Positions 44,001-51,944 of a stretch of 64,000 bases of DNA are shown piece after piece. Where the stretch lies: NCBI GenBank assembly GCA_001603075.1, contig LVBB01000016.1:394829-458828 (forward strand). The letters are read 5' to 3'. Position numbers and translations under genes: made by a program. The first letter of the stretch is position 1; every line of letters starts with the position of its first letter. This DNA comes from Phycisphaerales bacterium Planc_01. GTDB lineage: Bacteria; Planctomycetota; Phycisphaerae; Sedimentisphaerales; Anaerobacaceae. The notes under the pieces are model-generated. The model had not been told where the DNA came from and did no database searches. It worked only from the letters and a program-made list of their open reading frames with translations.

Positions 44001-44535
44001 CATCAGCGGCCTGATCATGCTGTTCGAGCAGCCGATTCGCGTCGACGACATTGTCACGGTCGGAGACGTCACCGGCCGCGTCACCATGATCCGCACCCGC
44101 GCGACCACAATTCGAAAGTGGGATCAGCGAGAGCTGATCGTGCCCAACAAGGAATTCATCACCGGCCGCCTGGTCAACTGGACCCTGTCGGACAGCATTC
44201 TCCGACGCGACTTCCCCGTTGGGATCGTCTACGGCTCGGACATTCGCAAAGCGGAGCAACTGCTCTACGACATCGCCCGCAACCATCCGCTGGTCCTGCA
44301 GGAACCCAAGCCGACCGTCCTGTTCAAAGGGTTCGGCGACAACAGCCTCGAGTTCGAGCTGCGCGTCTGTTTCGCAGGCATCGAGAACAATCTGCCGGTC
44401 TGGCACGACATCAACTTCGCCATCGACGACGCCTTCCGCGCCGCCGGGATCGAGATCGCCTTCCCGCAGCGTGACATCCACATCCGCACGATCCATGGCG
44501 AAATCCCCATCCAGACAAACAAACCCCCGGCGTAG
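41068..44535 (+). CDS. MscK/KefA-type large mechanosensitive channel
   Basis: An 1155-residue inner-membrane protein that should release solutes on hypo-osmotic shock. An N-terminal signal/hydrophobic segment (LILLAALVLSPASP) is followed by a long periplasmic, Ala/Glu-rich coiled-coil region (about 65-470). About ten transmembrane helices come next, ending in the MscS core (about 915-1150). The pore helix and beta domain are clear: AAMTVGLGFGLQEIFANFIS, IRVDDIVTVGDVTGRV, ELIVPNKEFITGRLVNWT. ATG 41068 has GGAG six bases upstream; the frame continues to 40900 but that part overlaps promoter sequence. A second ATG at 41101 is possible. The lipocalin gene follows after 32 nt. Confidence 0.9.
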   Translation: MVSVNSGNPRAMTAHLILLAALVLSPASPRLTAQTSDTISTGPAEVNQPGPTGAEAAETTKAAPVVTAETIDARKKHIAGSADLADDAKVRLTEIYDKALAQLKLAQELAEKDRQYGQTIQNAPSTLEEIRKSLAQPAVAAAPEVAPDLTLAQAEQSLAQALVALEEAKKRAAELEEEPRRRADRRARIPEESKTTRQRLDEIQKALEAQAEQTESDQANHVLLAAERTVLQNRLDANAKELLSYDATNELLAARRDLATRQLAAAQKRVDFWQEKTEALRQKAAQAARTEALRAKEETKSARPELQPIVERNAELAQEQAELVSRIQGVTRYAETVDATLATTRKDFDEIRSQIETAGRVTDSIGILLLGKRDKLPNIGERQRRMRDRPSDIVSSQLQAMAYDRQWSELADLTEELEAVAAGLDASLPEIQRDVVIKEAADYYEGQRKLLRAISDHYWDFATRLAHLDSSERLLVKTVEDFSDFIDANVLWVKSDRMPGLSHFGQAAKAFLWLVSPLNWQRTARTLWNDLSANPMIYVLVAALVGAVITFRRRVHARIRAGSEKVRQIQTDCFFLTVEALALTALLAAIWPAFLLLAHWRLSMMALDDFVRAVAAGLHRMASAVFVLSFLSRLAMRHGLADDHFRVREEPLAFLRRHLRWFGLLIYPVVFVFEVMRTQQTDESWYGAAGRIVFIVGQAGLAVFLLRLLRPAAPLMETWLKQHRGGWLDRLHFLWYPACLLVPLSFAVLAGTGYLYGARYLNEKLMRTIGLILIAILVRAMFVRGLTLAQRRLALLERQKRQAAVEQKPLQDPATTATATGETPESKVKPEQTIFEMSQQTRRLIAAATTILLVLGAWYIWKDVLPALTKLGTFELYKAGPDEIVTLGAMVTALVLIALTVLIARNVPGLLELAILRHLPLDRGVRFAIVTICRYIFVVIGVVLAFTELGIGWAKVQWLIAAMTVGLGFGLQEIFANFISGLIMLFEQPIRVDDIVTVGDVTGRVTMIRTRATTIRKWDQRELIVPNKEFITGRLVNWTLSDSILRRDFPVGIVYGSDIRKAEQLLYDIARNHPLVLQEPKPTVLFKGFGDNSLEFELRVCFAGIENNLPVWHDINFAIDDAFRAAGIEIAFPQRDIHIRTIHGEIPIQTNKPPA

Positions 44536-44567
44536 ACGCATCGCCGACGAAGAGCGAGGACAGAGCA

Positions 44568-45119
44568 ATGAAAGCGTATGGATTCCCAAGGGCCTTCCGA
44601 TGGCTTCCGCTACTGGCCGGCGTCGTCCTGGCCGGCTGCGCCGGGGTGCCTTCGGGCGTCGAGCCGGTCCGGGATTTTGATCTACCTCGCTACCTCGGGA
44701 CGTGGTATGAGATCGCCCGCCTGGATCACAGCTTCGAGCGAGGCCTGAGCAACGTCTCGGCCACGTACACGATGCGCAAGGACGGCGGCGTCGGCGTGCT
44801 CAACAGGGGCTATGACAAGCAGAAGGGCCGATGGAAACAGGTCGAAGGCAAGGCCTACTTGGTCAGCGGGCCGACAACCGGGCACCTGAAGGTGTCGTTC
44901 TTCGGGCCCTTCTACGGCAGCTACGTCGTCATCGCCCTGGACCGGGACCAGTACTCCTACGCCCTGGTCTGCGGGCCCAGCCGGTCGTACCTGTGGATCC
45001 TCGCCCGTGACACATCGCTCGATCCGGCGGTCGTGGACCGACTGATGACACAGGCCAAAGACCTGGGATTCGACACGGACGCACTGATTCGGGTCGAGCA
45101 CGACCGATCCGACCGCTGA
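44568..45119 (+). CDS. Outer-membrane lipoprotein lipocalin (Blc-like)
   Basis: A 183-residue bacterial lipocalin. The signal peptide ends in the lipobox LAGC (Cys24), so it is lipid-anchored. The lipocalin signature is present: RYLGTWYEIARLDHSFERGL near residue 42, then NVSATYTMRKDG and YALVCGPSRSYLWILARD, with AKDLGFDT at the end. Family members bind lipids such as lysophospholipids and respond to envelope stress. It lies 32 nt behind the MscK-type channel and may share its transcript, which would fit a joint envelope-stress role. Confidence 0.92.
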   Translation: MKAYGFPRAFRWLPLLAGVVLAGCAGVPSGVEPVRDFDLPRYLGTWYEIARLDHSFERGLSNVSATYTMRKDGGVGVLNRGYDKQKGRWKQVEGKAYLVSGPTTGHLKVSFFGPFYGSYVVIALDRDQYSYALVCGPSRSYLWILARDTSLDPAVVDRLMTQAKDLGFDTDALIRVEHDRSDR

Positions 45120-45161
45120 GAGCATTCGCGCCAAGAGAACCATACAGTGAGGACAAAGACA

Positions 45162-46604
45162 GTGACGCATTCGCACCCATTCGCCGACAGACTCCGCATC
45201 GTACTGACAACGGTCCTCCTGGCCTCACCGCTCCAGGCCGATATCGAGGCGGTGGAAGCCCCGCCCTTCACAGGGCAGGTGTCATCCTTTCATTCGTACG
45301 ACCGCTACGACTTCTCATACGCCGGACGCGAGTGCGTCGTCGTCACACCGAAGACCGTCGCGTCGGGCAAGCCGTGGATCTGGCGGGCCCGCTTCTTCGG
45401 CCACGAGCCGCAGACCGACGTCGCCCTGCTGGAGAAGGGATTTCACGTCGCGTACACCGATGTGGCCGGCCTGTTCGGCTCGCCCAAGGCTGTGGCCATC
45501 TGGGACCGGTTCTATGCCTATCTGACGCAGGTGCACGGCTTCGCGGCGAGGCCCGCTCTGGAGGGCATGAGCCGGGGCGGACTGATCGTCTACAACTGGG
45601 CGGCGAAGAACCCCGACAAGGTCGCCTGCATCTACGCCGACGCCCCCGTCTGCGACATCAGGAGCTGGCCCGGCGGCAAAGGAGCCGGACCGGGCAGCGC
45701 CGCCGATTGGGCGCAGTGCCTCGAAGCCTATGGCATGACCGAAGAGCAGGCCCTGACCGCCCGGTGCAATCCGATCGACCATCTCGAACCGCTGGCGACG
45801 GCCGGCGTTCCCCTGCTGCACGTCGTGGGCGACGCCGATGAGGTCGTGCCGGTGCCTGAGAACACCACGATCCTCGAAGAGCGGTACAAGGCCCTGGGCG
45901 GCTCGATTCAGGTGATTCACAAACCGGGCGTCGGACACCACCCGCACAGCCTGCAAGACCCGACCCCCATCGTGCAGTTCATCCTCAGCCATACCAGCAC
46001 GCCGCTGATCCGCGAGCGCATCGAATGGTGTGACATCTGGATCACCAACGCAGAGCATACTGACCTGCCGCGCGTCTTGCTGATCGGTGATTCGATCGTG
46101 CGCGGCTACTTCGCAGGCGTCGAGAGGGAACTCGAAGGCCAGGCCGACTGCGCCCGGCTGACGACGAGCCGCTGCATCTGCGATCCCGTATTCTTCGACG
46201 AGCTGAAGCTGGTCCTGACCCAGTATCGATTCGACGTGATTCACTTCAACAACGGTCTTCACGGCTGGGGATATACCGAGGACCAGTACAAAGCCGCCTT
46301 CCCGCGACTGCTCGACGCGTTGCAGCAACATAGCCGCGGCGCCAAGCTCATCTGGACGACCACCACGCCGGTCCGCCGTCGCGAGGCCCTGAGCGAGCTG
46401 TCGGAGACCACCGACCGCGTCCGGCGGCGGAACGCCATTGCCGCCGAATTCGTCGAGCCGCTCGGGCTACCCGTGAACGACCTGTTCGCGCTCGTGATCG
46501 ACCATCCGGAATACTACAGCCCCGACGGAGTCCACTTCAACGCAGACGGAATCCGCACCCAAGCCCAAAAGGTCGCCCAAACCATCCAGCCCCACCTGCC
46601 CTGA
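45162..46604 (+). CDS. Secreted alpha/beta-hydrolase fused to an SGNH hydrolase
   Basis: A two-enzyme protein of about 480 residues. After an N-terminal signal (RIVLTTVLLASPLQA), residues about 40-275 form an alpha/beta-hydrolase with nucleophile Ser137 in EGMSRGG, acidic residue in GDADEVVP and His259 in GVGHHPHS. Residues about 300-480 form an SGNH/GDSL hydrolase with LLIGDSIVRGY (block I Ser), FNNGLHGW (block III) and DGVHFNADG (block V Asp/His). Both triads look intact, so it may remove two kinds of ester from one polymer, for example acetyl and aryl or glucuronoyl esters on hemicellulose; this is inference. GTG 45162 follows TGAGGA by eight bases; GTG 45147 is an alternative. Confidence 0.85.
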   Translation: MTHSHPFADRLRIVLTTVLLASPLQADIEAVEAPPFTGQVSSFHSYDRYDFSYAGRECVVVTPKTVASGKPWIWRARFFGHEPQTDVALLEKGFHVAYTDVAGLFGSPKAVAIWDRFYAYLTQVHGFAARPALEGMSRGGLIVYNWAAKNPDKVACIYADAPVCDIRSWPGGKGAGPGSAADWAQCLEAYGMTEEQALTARCNPIDHLEPLATAGVPLLHVVGDADEVVPVPENTTILEERYKALGGSIQVIHKPGVGHHPHSLQDPTPIVQFILSHTSTPLIRERIEWCDIWITNAEHTDLPRVLLIGDSIVRGYFAGVERELEGQADCARLTTSRCICDPVFFDELKLVLTQYRFDVIHFNNGLHGWGYTEDQYKAAFPRLLDALQQHSRGAKLIWTTTTPVRRREALSELSETTDRVRRRNAIAAEFVEPLGLPVNDLFALVIDHPEYYSPDGVHFNADGIRTQAQKVAQTIQPHLP

Positions 46605-46647
46605 AGCCTTCACCCAAGCGGGGCGCGCCAGCGGATGTCCCACTGAC

Positions 46648-46676
46648 TTGCAGGCAGAATGACAATCGCGTATAGT
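46648..46676 (+). promoter_or_regulatory. Candidate promoter for the zinc-ribbon membrane protein
   Basis: TTGCAG is followed after 17 nt by TATAGT (3/6 and 5/6), 45 nt before the start codon. Confidence 0.45.
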
Positions 46677-46720
46677 CAGAGGGACATTAACTGGGGGCGA
46701 TCTGTGCGGATGATGGCGCG

Positions 46721-47629
46721 ATGATTCGATTTGCGTGCGTGTATTGCGGCAGGAAGATCTGGGCGAAGGACCGGCTCGCCGGGACACAGATCCCGTGTCC
46801 GGCGTGCGGGCATACCGTCCGCGTCAAGACGCCTTCCAGGACCAGGGGCGACGAGTCAGTGCGTGACAGCGCAGCGACCGACGCCCCGGACTGGCGGGGC
46901 CTGAGCGATCGTCAGATCGCCCGGGAGCTGCGCAAGCGCAGGGCCATGACCGAACAGGAACACAAGCGGCAGGCGATGACACGGGCGCTGTCTTCCCTGC
47001 TGCCGCGCTATGACAGCCTGACGCTGTTCGCGCTGAGTTCCGCATTCATCCTCCTGCTGCTTCTCGATCCCAAGGCGCCTCGCCACCCGTTGGCGTTGGC
47101 CCTGCCGATCTCGAAGGAACTGGGCGAACCTCTGGCGAGAGTCGTGTGGTCCCTTGCCGGGCACTTCGCCATCCTGGTCCCTCTGGCGGGCCTCGGGATG
47201 GTCCTGTCGCTGCTGGGCGTCTTCTATCCGAAGCCGAAGCCCAAAGAGGTCAAATGGCTGATGCTGTGCTTCGCGGTGGTGGTCACGGCCGGCACGGGCG
47301 TCTACACCGGGTCCCTCATGCTTACCACGGCACGAAGCTGGCTGATGGTGTTCCCCGCGTGGAACATCCTGAACTCCGTGGTTCCCCTGCTGTTGTTTCG
47401 GGCAGGTCTGCTCGATACGGAGGTGATCGTTGACACCGCCGCCCGATTCTGGCAGGTGATCGTCACCCTGGTCGTGACCGCGGCGCTGCTGATGGTGTGC
47501 CTGTATGTCTTCAGGCTGCACTGGGCCGTCACCTACTCGATCTGCGTCGGATACACAACGAGCTTGAATCACGCGGTTACGGACCTGTTCGGAGGAGGCG
47601 AGGTCGCGGCGGAAGTGGAGCAGGGTTGA
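46721..47629 (+). CDS. Zinc-ribbon polytopic membrane protein of unknown function
   Basis: A 302-residue protein. The N-terminus is a four-Cys zinc ribbon (FACVYCGRK at 5-13, IPCPACGHT at 24-32), as in many planctomycetal membrane proteins. A charged linker (to about 95, RELRKRRAMTEQEHKRQ) leads to five or six transmembrane helices (about 100-285). No enzyme motif is visible. It stands alone between the esterase fusion and a convergent OmpA-like gene, and shares a bidirectional terminator with the latter. I do not recognise a specific family. Confidence 0.75.
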   Translation: MIRFACVYCGRKIWAKDRLAGTQIPCPACGHTVRVKTPSRTRGDESVRDSAATDAPDWRGLSDRQIARELRKRRAMTEQEHKRQAMTRALSSLLPRYDSLTLFALSSAFILLLLLDPKAPRHPLALALPISKELGEPLARVVWSLAGHFAILVPLAGLGMVLSLLGVFYPKPKPKEVKWLMLCFAVVVTAGTGVYTGSLMLTTARSWLMVFPAWNILNSVVPLLLFRAGLLDTEVIVDTAARFWQVIVTLVVTAALLMVCLYVFRLHWAVTYSICVGYTTSLNHAVTDLFGGGEVAAEVEQG

Positions 47630-47635
47630 AAAGAT

Positions 47636-47689
47636 CAGGGGTCGGGGCTCAGAGACCCGCGAACGGACCTGCCTGAGCCCTGACCCCTG
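47636..47689. terminator. Bidirectional hairpin between convergent genes
   Basis: CAGGGGTCGGGGCTCAG pairs with CTGAGCCCTGACCCCTG over 17 positions, the only non-Watson-Crick pair being a G-U wobble on the plus-strand RNA. It lies between convergent genes ending at 47629 and 47704. No strong U-run is present on either side. Confidence 0.6.
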
Positions 47690-47703
47690 GAACTCGATCG
47701 TCG

Positions 47704-48483
47704 TCAGGACCCGCTGGGGACGATAAAGATCTCGACGCGGCGGTTCTGGGCGTTGCCTTTGTTGCCGGCCGCATTCGGGGCGATCGGCCGATACTCGCCG
47801 AAGCCGCGCGTGCTCATCCGCTTCGAATCGAGGCCACAACCTTCGAGCACAGCGACGACGGCAATCGCGCGATGGGATGAAAGATGGCGATTGGTCGGGT
47901 GGGCAACCTTGGTCTCCGGCCGGCGGATCGGAATGTCGTCGGTGTGTCCGGCGACGATAATATCGAACTGCTTGGCCTCGCTCGTGTTGAGGATGCCGCA
48001 CAGCGTCCGAACCGTCTCGGCCGCCGCGGTGGTCACTCTGTCGCTGCCAAGCTCGAAGAGCAGGTCGCTCTTGAACTTCACCAGGCCGCGATCGGGATCG
48101 TATTCGACCATATCGTTCTGGGCCGCGAAGTCTTCCAGCGCCGTGTTGAGCTCGACCGGCAGCACCGAAACGCCCATCAGCCGATCCTGCATGCTCTTGA
48201 TCAGCTCCTCTTTCCTGGCCAGGTCCTCTTCCAGCGCCGCGATCTTCTGGCGAAGCGCATCGACCTCGACGCCGCCGATCTGCCCCGCAGCCGACAGTTG
48301 TCGTCTCAGCCGATCCAACTCCAGGCGGTTGGCCTGCAACTCGCTCTCCAGTTCCGCGATCCGCTTGCGCTGGGTATCATTCTGGAGTCTCAGGTCACTC
48401 GTTCCCGCACACCCCCCGATCAGTGCCATGCCCATCGAGAGAACCAGCACGACGAAAATGCTCGAAAGCTTCAAACTCCGCAT
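47704..48483 (-). CDS. OmpA-like peptidoglycan-binding lipoprotein
   Basis: A 259-residue protein. Signal peptide with lipobox IGGC (Cys25), then a coiled coil from about 30 to 105 (RKRIAELESELQANRLELDR), then an OmpA/MotB domain (about 125-255) with LLFELGSDRVT, VAGHTDDIPI and NAQNRRVEIFI. It should tether the outer membrane to peptidoglycan. ATG 48483 has AAAGGA seven bases upstream and is the first Met of the signal peptide. A TTGACG-17-TCTATT promoter lies about 120 nt upstream. It is transcribed alone. Confidence 0.9.
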   Translation of the reverse strand: MRSLKLSSIFVVLVLSMGMALIGGCAGTSDLRLQNDTQRKRIAELESELQANRLELDRLRRQLSAAGQIGGVEVDALRQKIAALEEDLARKEELIKSMQDRLMGVSVLPVELNTALEDFAAQNDMVEYDPDRGLVKFKSDLLFELGSDRVTTAAAETVRTLCGILNTSEAKQFDIIVAGHTDDIPIRRPETKVAHPTNRHLSSHRAIAVVAVLEGCGLDSKRMSTRGFGEYRPIAPNAAGNKGNAQNRRVEIFIVPSGS

Positions 48484-48602
48484 TGCCCAATCCTTTCCAT
48501 TATCAAGAATCCCTAACGTGTCATCCCCTGAAAGCAGATGTGGGTGGTTCAGGACCTCGCGTTGTGCGGCAGATGGGTCCATCCCTGGCCACAGCGGTGG
48601 TA

Positions 48603-48631
48603 AATAGAATGGATTTCGCCTGCGGCGTCAA
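48603..48631 (-). promoter_or_regulatory. Candidate promoter for the OmpA-like gene
   Basis: On the minus strand TTGACG is followed after 17 nt by TCTATT (5/6 and 4/6). Confidence 0.45.
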
Positions 48632-48842
48632 GGGTAAAGTGGAGAATGTGAACCCCCTGTCGGCGCAGCGGGACGGCACGGGAGAATCAGCGACCCGTTT
48701 GTTATCGGATCGTGAAAAAACCGCGAGAAAAAGCGTAACACGCTCCCTCCGTCAGGGACTGACGGATACGAGTCCCATCGTGGTCCGCCTCCGGCGGATC
48801 GCCCTCGGGGCCGGTCTGCCGGCACGCGAATGGGCGGAAGGC

Positions 48843-48871
48843 TTGAAATCGGCCCGTCGTAACCCTATAAT
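48843..48871 (+). promoter_or_regulatory. Near-consensus promoter of the propeller/H-X9-DG operon
   Basis: TTGAAA, exactly 17 nt, TATAAT (5/6 and 6/6). The predicted leader is about 75 nt and ends in AGAGGAG before the ATG at 48954. Confidence 0.8.
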
Positions 48872-48953
48872 AGAAGCGTTAGCGGCTCTGTGGCGAAAGG
48901 AGGCGCCCGGAGAGGCGGCTGAAATTCTGGTGCGAGAAGAAGAGGAGCATCCC

Positions 48954-50312
48954 ATGAACACCAAGACATCGATCATCATCTTGGCGTGCGCAGGGGTCCT
49001 GACCTTTGCGCTGACGCAACCGTCCATCGTGCCGACAGCGTTGGCAGACCCGAACACCGCCAATCCACAGCTTCAACTGGAGAGCCAGTGGCCTTCGCTC
49101 GGAGGCGACTACACGCGAAGCGGACTGAGCCCCAATGAGGGACTGATCGAGCCGGCTGGTGAATGGAGCCGCGAGGTTGGCGGCGCCGTCGTCGGCAGCG
49201 CCACGGTGGGCCATGACGGCCGGATCCACGTCGCCTGTGAGGACGGCAGGCTCTACACGCTCGATGCCGGCGGTGCAACCCTGTGGACCGCCGACGTCAA
49301 CGCGCCGCTGCTCAGCGCGCCGAGCATCGGGCCTGATGGGCGCCTGTTCGTCGGCAGCCGGGACGGAAGGCTCAGCGCCCTGGATCCCAACGGCAGCGTG
49401 CGATGGACGCACGGCACGGGCGACGCGATCTACTCGTCACCGGCGATCGCATCGAACGGCAACGTCTACTTCGGATCGACCGACGGCAAGCTCTATGCCC
49501 TCGATGCCAACGGGGCAATGCTATGGTCATTCGAGACCAACGCTTTGGCGAATCTCCAAGGCGCCGTCTTCGCATCGCCTTCGATCGGCGCCGACGGCAC
49601 GGTCTACATCGCGGGCCTCTACGATCCGACTCTCTACGCCCTGGACCCGGCCGACGGCAGCGTCAAATGGGCGTGCAGCTTCGCGCTGTATCCGGAGAAC
49701 CCGGACGATCCCAACAGCACCAGGACGGGCGGCTGGCCGTTCGCCTCTCCGGTGATTGGTCCCGATGGGACGATCTATCAGACGCTGCTCTACGACTGCC
49801 ACCTCTATGCGATCGAGCCGAGCGACGGAACGATTCGCTGGTCCGTCGATCTGCTCGACACGCCGGCAATCGACAAAACCGCGATGGAATTCGATCCGTA
49901 TGCCGACGGCTGGTCCGAACCAGTCATCGGACCCGATGGGACCATCTACGTGAGCCTGGACGATCCCTATCTGCGATCGGTCGATCCGAGCGGCGCCCTC
50001 AAGTGGATCATCAGATTGGGCGATGTCGGTGGCTTCACGCTGACGGTCGACGCGAACGGCCTGGTCTACGCCGCCTGTGACGATGGCTGCGTATACGTCG
50101 TCGATGCCGACGGCCGGCAGATCGGCCACTGGCAGACGGCCGGCTGGCCCGCCTACCCGATCGTCACAGCCGACGGCGCTGTGCTCGTCACCGACTCGCA
50201 GGACTACTCGATGCTCATCACCGACGCGACCAACACGGTGCAAACCCTGTCCGTCGATTCGCTCCAGGAGCCGGCCTCCGAGCCCGACGACATGGAGGCG
50301 AACCAGATATGA
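48954..50312 (+). CDS. Secreted PQQ-type beta-propeller protein (BamB-like repeats)
   Basis: A 452-residue exported protein. Signal peptide 1-29 (SIIILACAGVLTFAL). The rest is a beta-propeller of about eight repeats with the sequence rhythm GPDGRLFVGSRDGRLSALD, SNGNVYFGSTDGKLYALD, GPDGTIYVSLDDPYLRSVD. These are PQQ-like (PF13360-type) blades without the catalytic residues of quinoprotein dehydrogenases, so a binding or scaffolding role is more likely. A near-consensus promoter and AGAGGAG site give confident start selection. Its stop overlaps the next start by four bases (ATGA), so it is coupled to two H-X9-DG proteins. Confidence 0.85.
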   Translation: MNTKTSIIILACAGVLTFALTQPSIVPTALADPNTANPQLQLESQWPSLGGDYTRSGLSPNEGLIEPAGEWSREVGGAVVGSATVGHDGRIHVACEDGRLYTLDAGGATLWTADVNAPLLSAPSIGPDGRLFVGSRDGRLSALDPNGSVRWTHGTGDAIYSSPAIASNGNVYFGSTDGKLYALDANGAMLWSFETNALANLQGAVFASPSIGADGTVYIAGLYDPTLYALDPADGSVKWACSFALYPENPDDPNSTRTGGWPFASPVIGPDGTIYQTLLYDCHLYAIEPSDGTIRWSVDLLDTPAIDKTAMEFDPYADGWSEPVIGPDGTIYVSLDDPYLRSVDPSGALKWIIRLGDVGGFTLTVDANGLVYAACDDGCVYVVDADGRQIGHWQTAGWPAYPIVTADGAVLVTDSQDYSMLITDATNTVQTLSVDSLQEPASEPDDMEANQI

Positions 50313-51130
50313 GAGCGAACCGAAGCGACATCATCGTCACTGTAGTCTGCATCGCCCTCGTGCTGATGACGCTCGGCGCTGCCGGCCGACAGGGCCGCGA
50401 GCGGGCCAGGAGAGCGGTGTGCCTGAGCAATCTCAAGAGCCTGACACAGGCCTGGCGTCAGTTCGCCGACGACCACGACGGCAACCTCGTGAATGCCGCT
50501 ACCGGCATATACTCTCCGCACGGCGCGCCGTGGGTCGGCCGGTGCTGGTCCAGTCACTACCAATCAGGCGGCCGGTTGCCCGAAGACCAGCAGATCAACG
50601 GGATTCGCGAAGGGGCGCTCTGGCCTTATGTGCAGAAGCTGAACCTGTATCGCTGCCCGAGCGGGCATGCGGGCGAGAGACTGAACTACTCCATCGTCGA
50701 CAGCATGAACGGGCTGAGCCGAACCGGTACGACGACCTGGGCCGGCGGCAAGACGCAGGGCGTGCGCATTGGCGATACGGTCGTTTGGGTGCAGAATCTC
50801 AGCGAGATCCTCTCGCCCGGTCCAGCCGAGCGCATGGTCTTCATCGACGAAGGATTCATCACGCCAGATAGCTACAACACCCACTACAATCAGGAAACCT
50901 GGTGGGACGATCCGCCGGTCCGACACAACGACGGCGTGACGGCCTCCTTCGCCGACGGCCACGCCGAACATTGGCAATGGAAAGGCGTCGATACCATCGA
51001 GTGGGGCCGATACAGCGAACAATCGCATCGGACCAACAACCACGCGCCGGAGACCGGCGAAGGTCGCGAAGACCTGCACCAGCTCCAGCGCGCCGTCTGG
51101 GGCCGCCTGGGATATGAGCCGACGCCATAG
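50309..51130 (+). CDS. Pseudopilin-like H-X9-DG protein, copy 1
   Basis: A 273-residue single-pass membrane or secreted protein: N-terminal hydrophobic helix (IIVTVVCIALVLMTLG), then CLSNLKSLTQAWRQFADDHDG, and the planctomycetal H-X9-DG motif in RHNDGVTASFADGHAEHW. It resembles DUF1559 proteins, which carry pilin-like N-termini, but the usual prepilin peptidase site (GFTLIELL) is missing. It overlaps the propeller gene by four bases and is followed after 14 nt by a paralogue. Function is unknown; a surface filament or adhesin role is inferred from the pilin-like layout. Confidence 0.78.
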   Translation: MRANRSDIIVTVVCIALVLMTLGAAGRQGRERARRAVCLSNLKSLTQAWRQFADDHDGNLVNAATGIYSPHGAPWVGRCWSSHYQSGGRLPEDQQINGIREGALWPYVQKLNLYRCPSGHAGERLNYSIVDSMNGLSRTGTTTWAGGKTQGVRIGDTVVWVQNLSEILSPGPAERMVFIDEGFITPDSYNTHYNQETWWDDPPVRHNDGVTASFADGHAEHWQWKGVDTIEWGRYSEQSHRTNNHAPETGEGREDLHQLQRAVWGRLGYEPTP

Positions 51131-51144
51131 AGAGGGAAGGGACG

Positions 51145-51903
51145 ATGTCAAGAATGCCGAGACTTCGGAGAATCGATGCGCTCGTACTGGTGCTGTGCGT
51201 GACTGTTCTGGTCGCTTGCCTGGGAGCAGCCGGCGAACAGGGACGCAATCGCGCCAAGGAGGCGGTCTGCCTGGCCAATGCCAAGGGACTGTCGCAGGCG
51301 TGGCTCCAGTTCGCCGAGGACCATGACGGCAATCTGGTCGGTGGGCACACGGGTGCCGGCCAGTGGGTGGACCGCGACCCGGCCGGCGCCACCCTCGTGC
51401 AGAAGAAGGAAGCCATCCGACGGGGTGCGCTGTTTCCTTACGTGGGCAAGGTGGAGATGTATCGTTGTCCCGCCGATCCGAGACGACAGGACCTGCGCTC
51501 CGTGACCTATCGAACATTTGCCATTCCCGGCGGCGCCAACGGAGAGATGTGGGCAGGATACACCAGAGCCAAACGGTTCTCCGACCTGGCCAACCCCGCA
51601 AGACAGTATGTCTTCGTCGAAGAAGCAGATCCCCGAGGCATCCAGATCGGTTCCTGGCAGATGAACCTTGGGCCAAAGACATGGGTGGACCCGCTGGCGA
51701 TGTGGCACCCCCAGCGCACCACGCTGGGCTTTGCCGACGGCCACGCCGAGACGCGCAAGTGGCAGAACCGAAGCCTGATCGAATGGTGCCATCGCGCGAT
51801 GTACGAGTCAGGCCAGTTCGCATTCAGTATGACCCCGCCGGCCGACGAGCGGGAAGACGTCGAGTACATGGCCGCCGGATTCCCCTGCAAGTCGATCCCG
51901 TGA
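51145..51903 (+). CDS. Pseudopilin-like H-X9-DG protein, copy 2
   Basis: A 252-residue paralogue of the preceding protein. They share the hydrophobic N-terminus (ALVLVLCVTVLVACLGAAG), CLANAKGLSQAWLQFAEDHDG, the MYRCPADP block and WHPQRTTLGFADGHAETRKW. The pair probably arose by local duplication and forms the end of a three-gene operon with the propeller protein. The gene has GAGGGAAGG before the ATG. A REP-like palindrome lies in the gap to the convergent phoU gene. Confidence 0.78.
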   Translation: MSRMPRLRRIDALVLVLCVTVLVACLGAAGEQGRNRAKEAVCLANAKGLSQAWLQFAEDHDGNLVGGHTGAGQWVDRDPAGATLVQKKEAIRRGALFPYVGKVEMYRCPADPRRQDLRSVTYRTFAIPGGANGEMWAGYTRAKRFSDLANPARQYVFVEEADPRGIQIGSWQMNLGPKTWVDPLAMWHPQRTTLGFADGHAETRKWQNRSLIEWCHRAMYESGQFAFSMTPPADEREDVEYMAAGFPCKSIP

Positions 51904-51924
51904 GGGGCGCGCTGGCACAGGTAG

Positions 51925-51944
51925 GGGCGAATGATGATTCGCCC
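51925..51944. repeat. REP-like palindrome, copy 2
   Basis: The same 20 bases as at 36314-36333 (GGGCGAATGATGATTCGCCC), again directly after a minus-strand stop codon (TGA at 51945-51947 of phoU). It may serve as a terminator between convergent genes. Confidence 0.75.

Larger units (their letters stand above)
48484..48953. other. Divergent intergenic region with two promoters
   Basis: No credible gene. It holds the OmpA-like promoter (minus, 48603-48631) and the strong promoter of the propeller operon (plus, 48843-48871). Plus-strand codons upstream of 48954 are in frame with the propeller gene but contain its promoter, so they are not translated from there. Confidence 0.6.
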
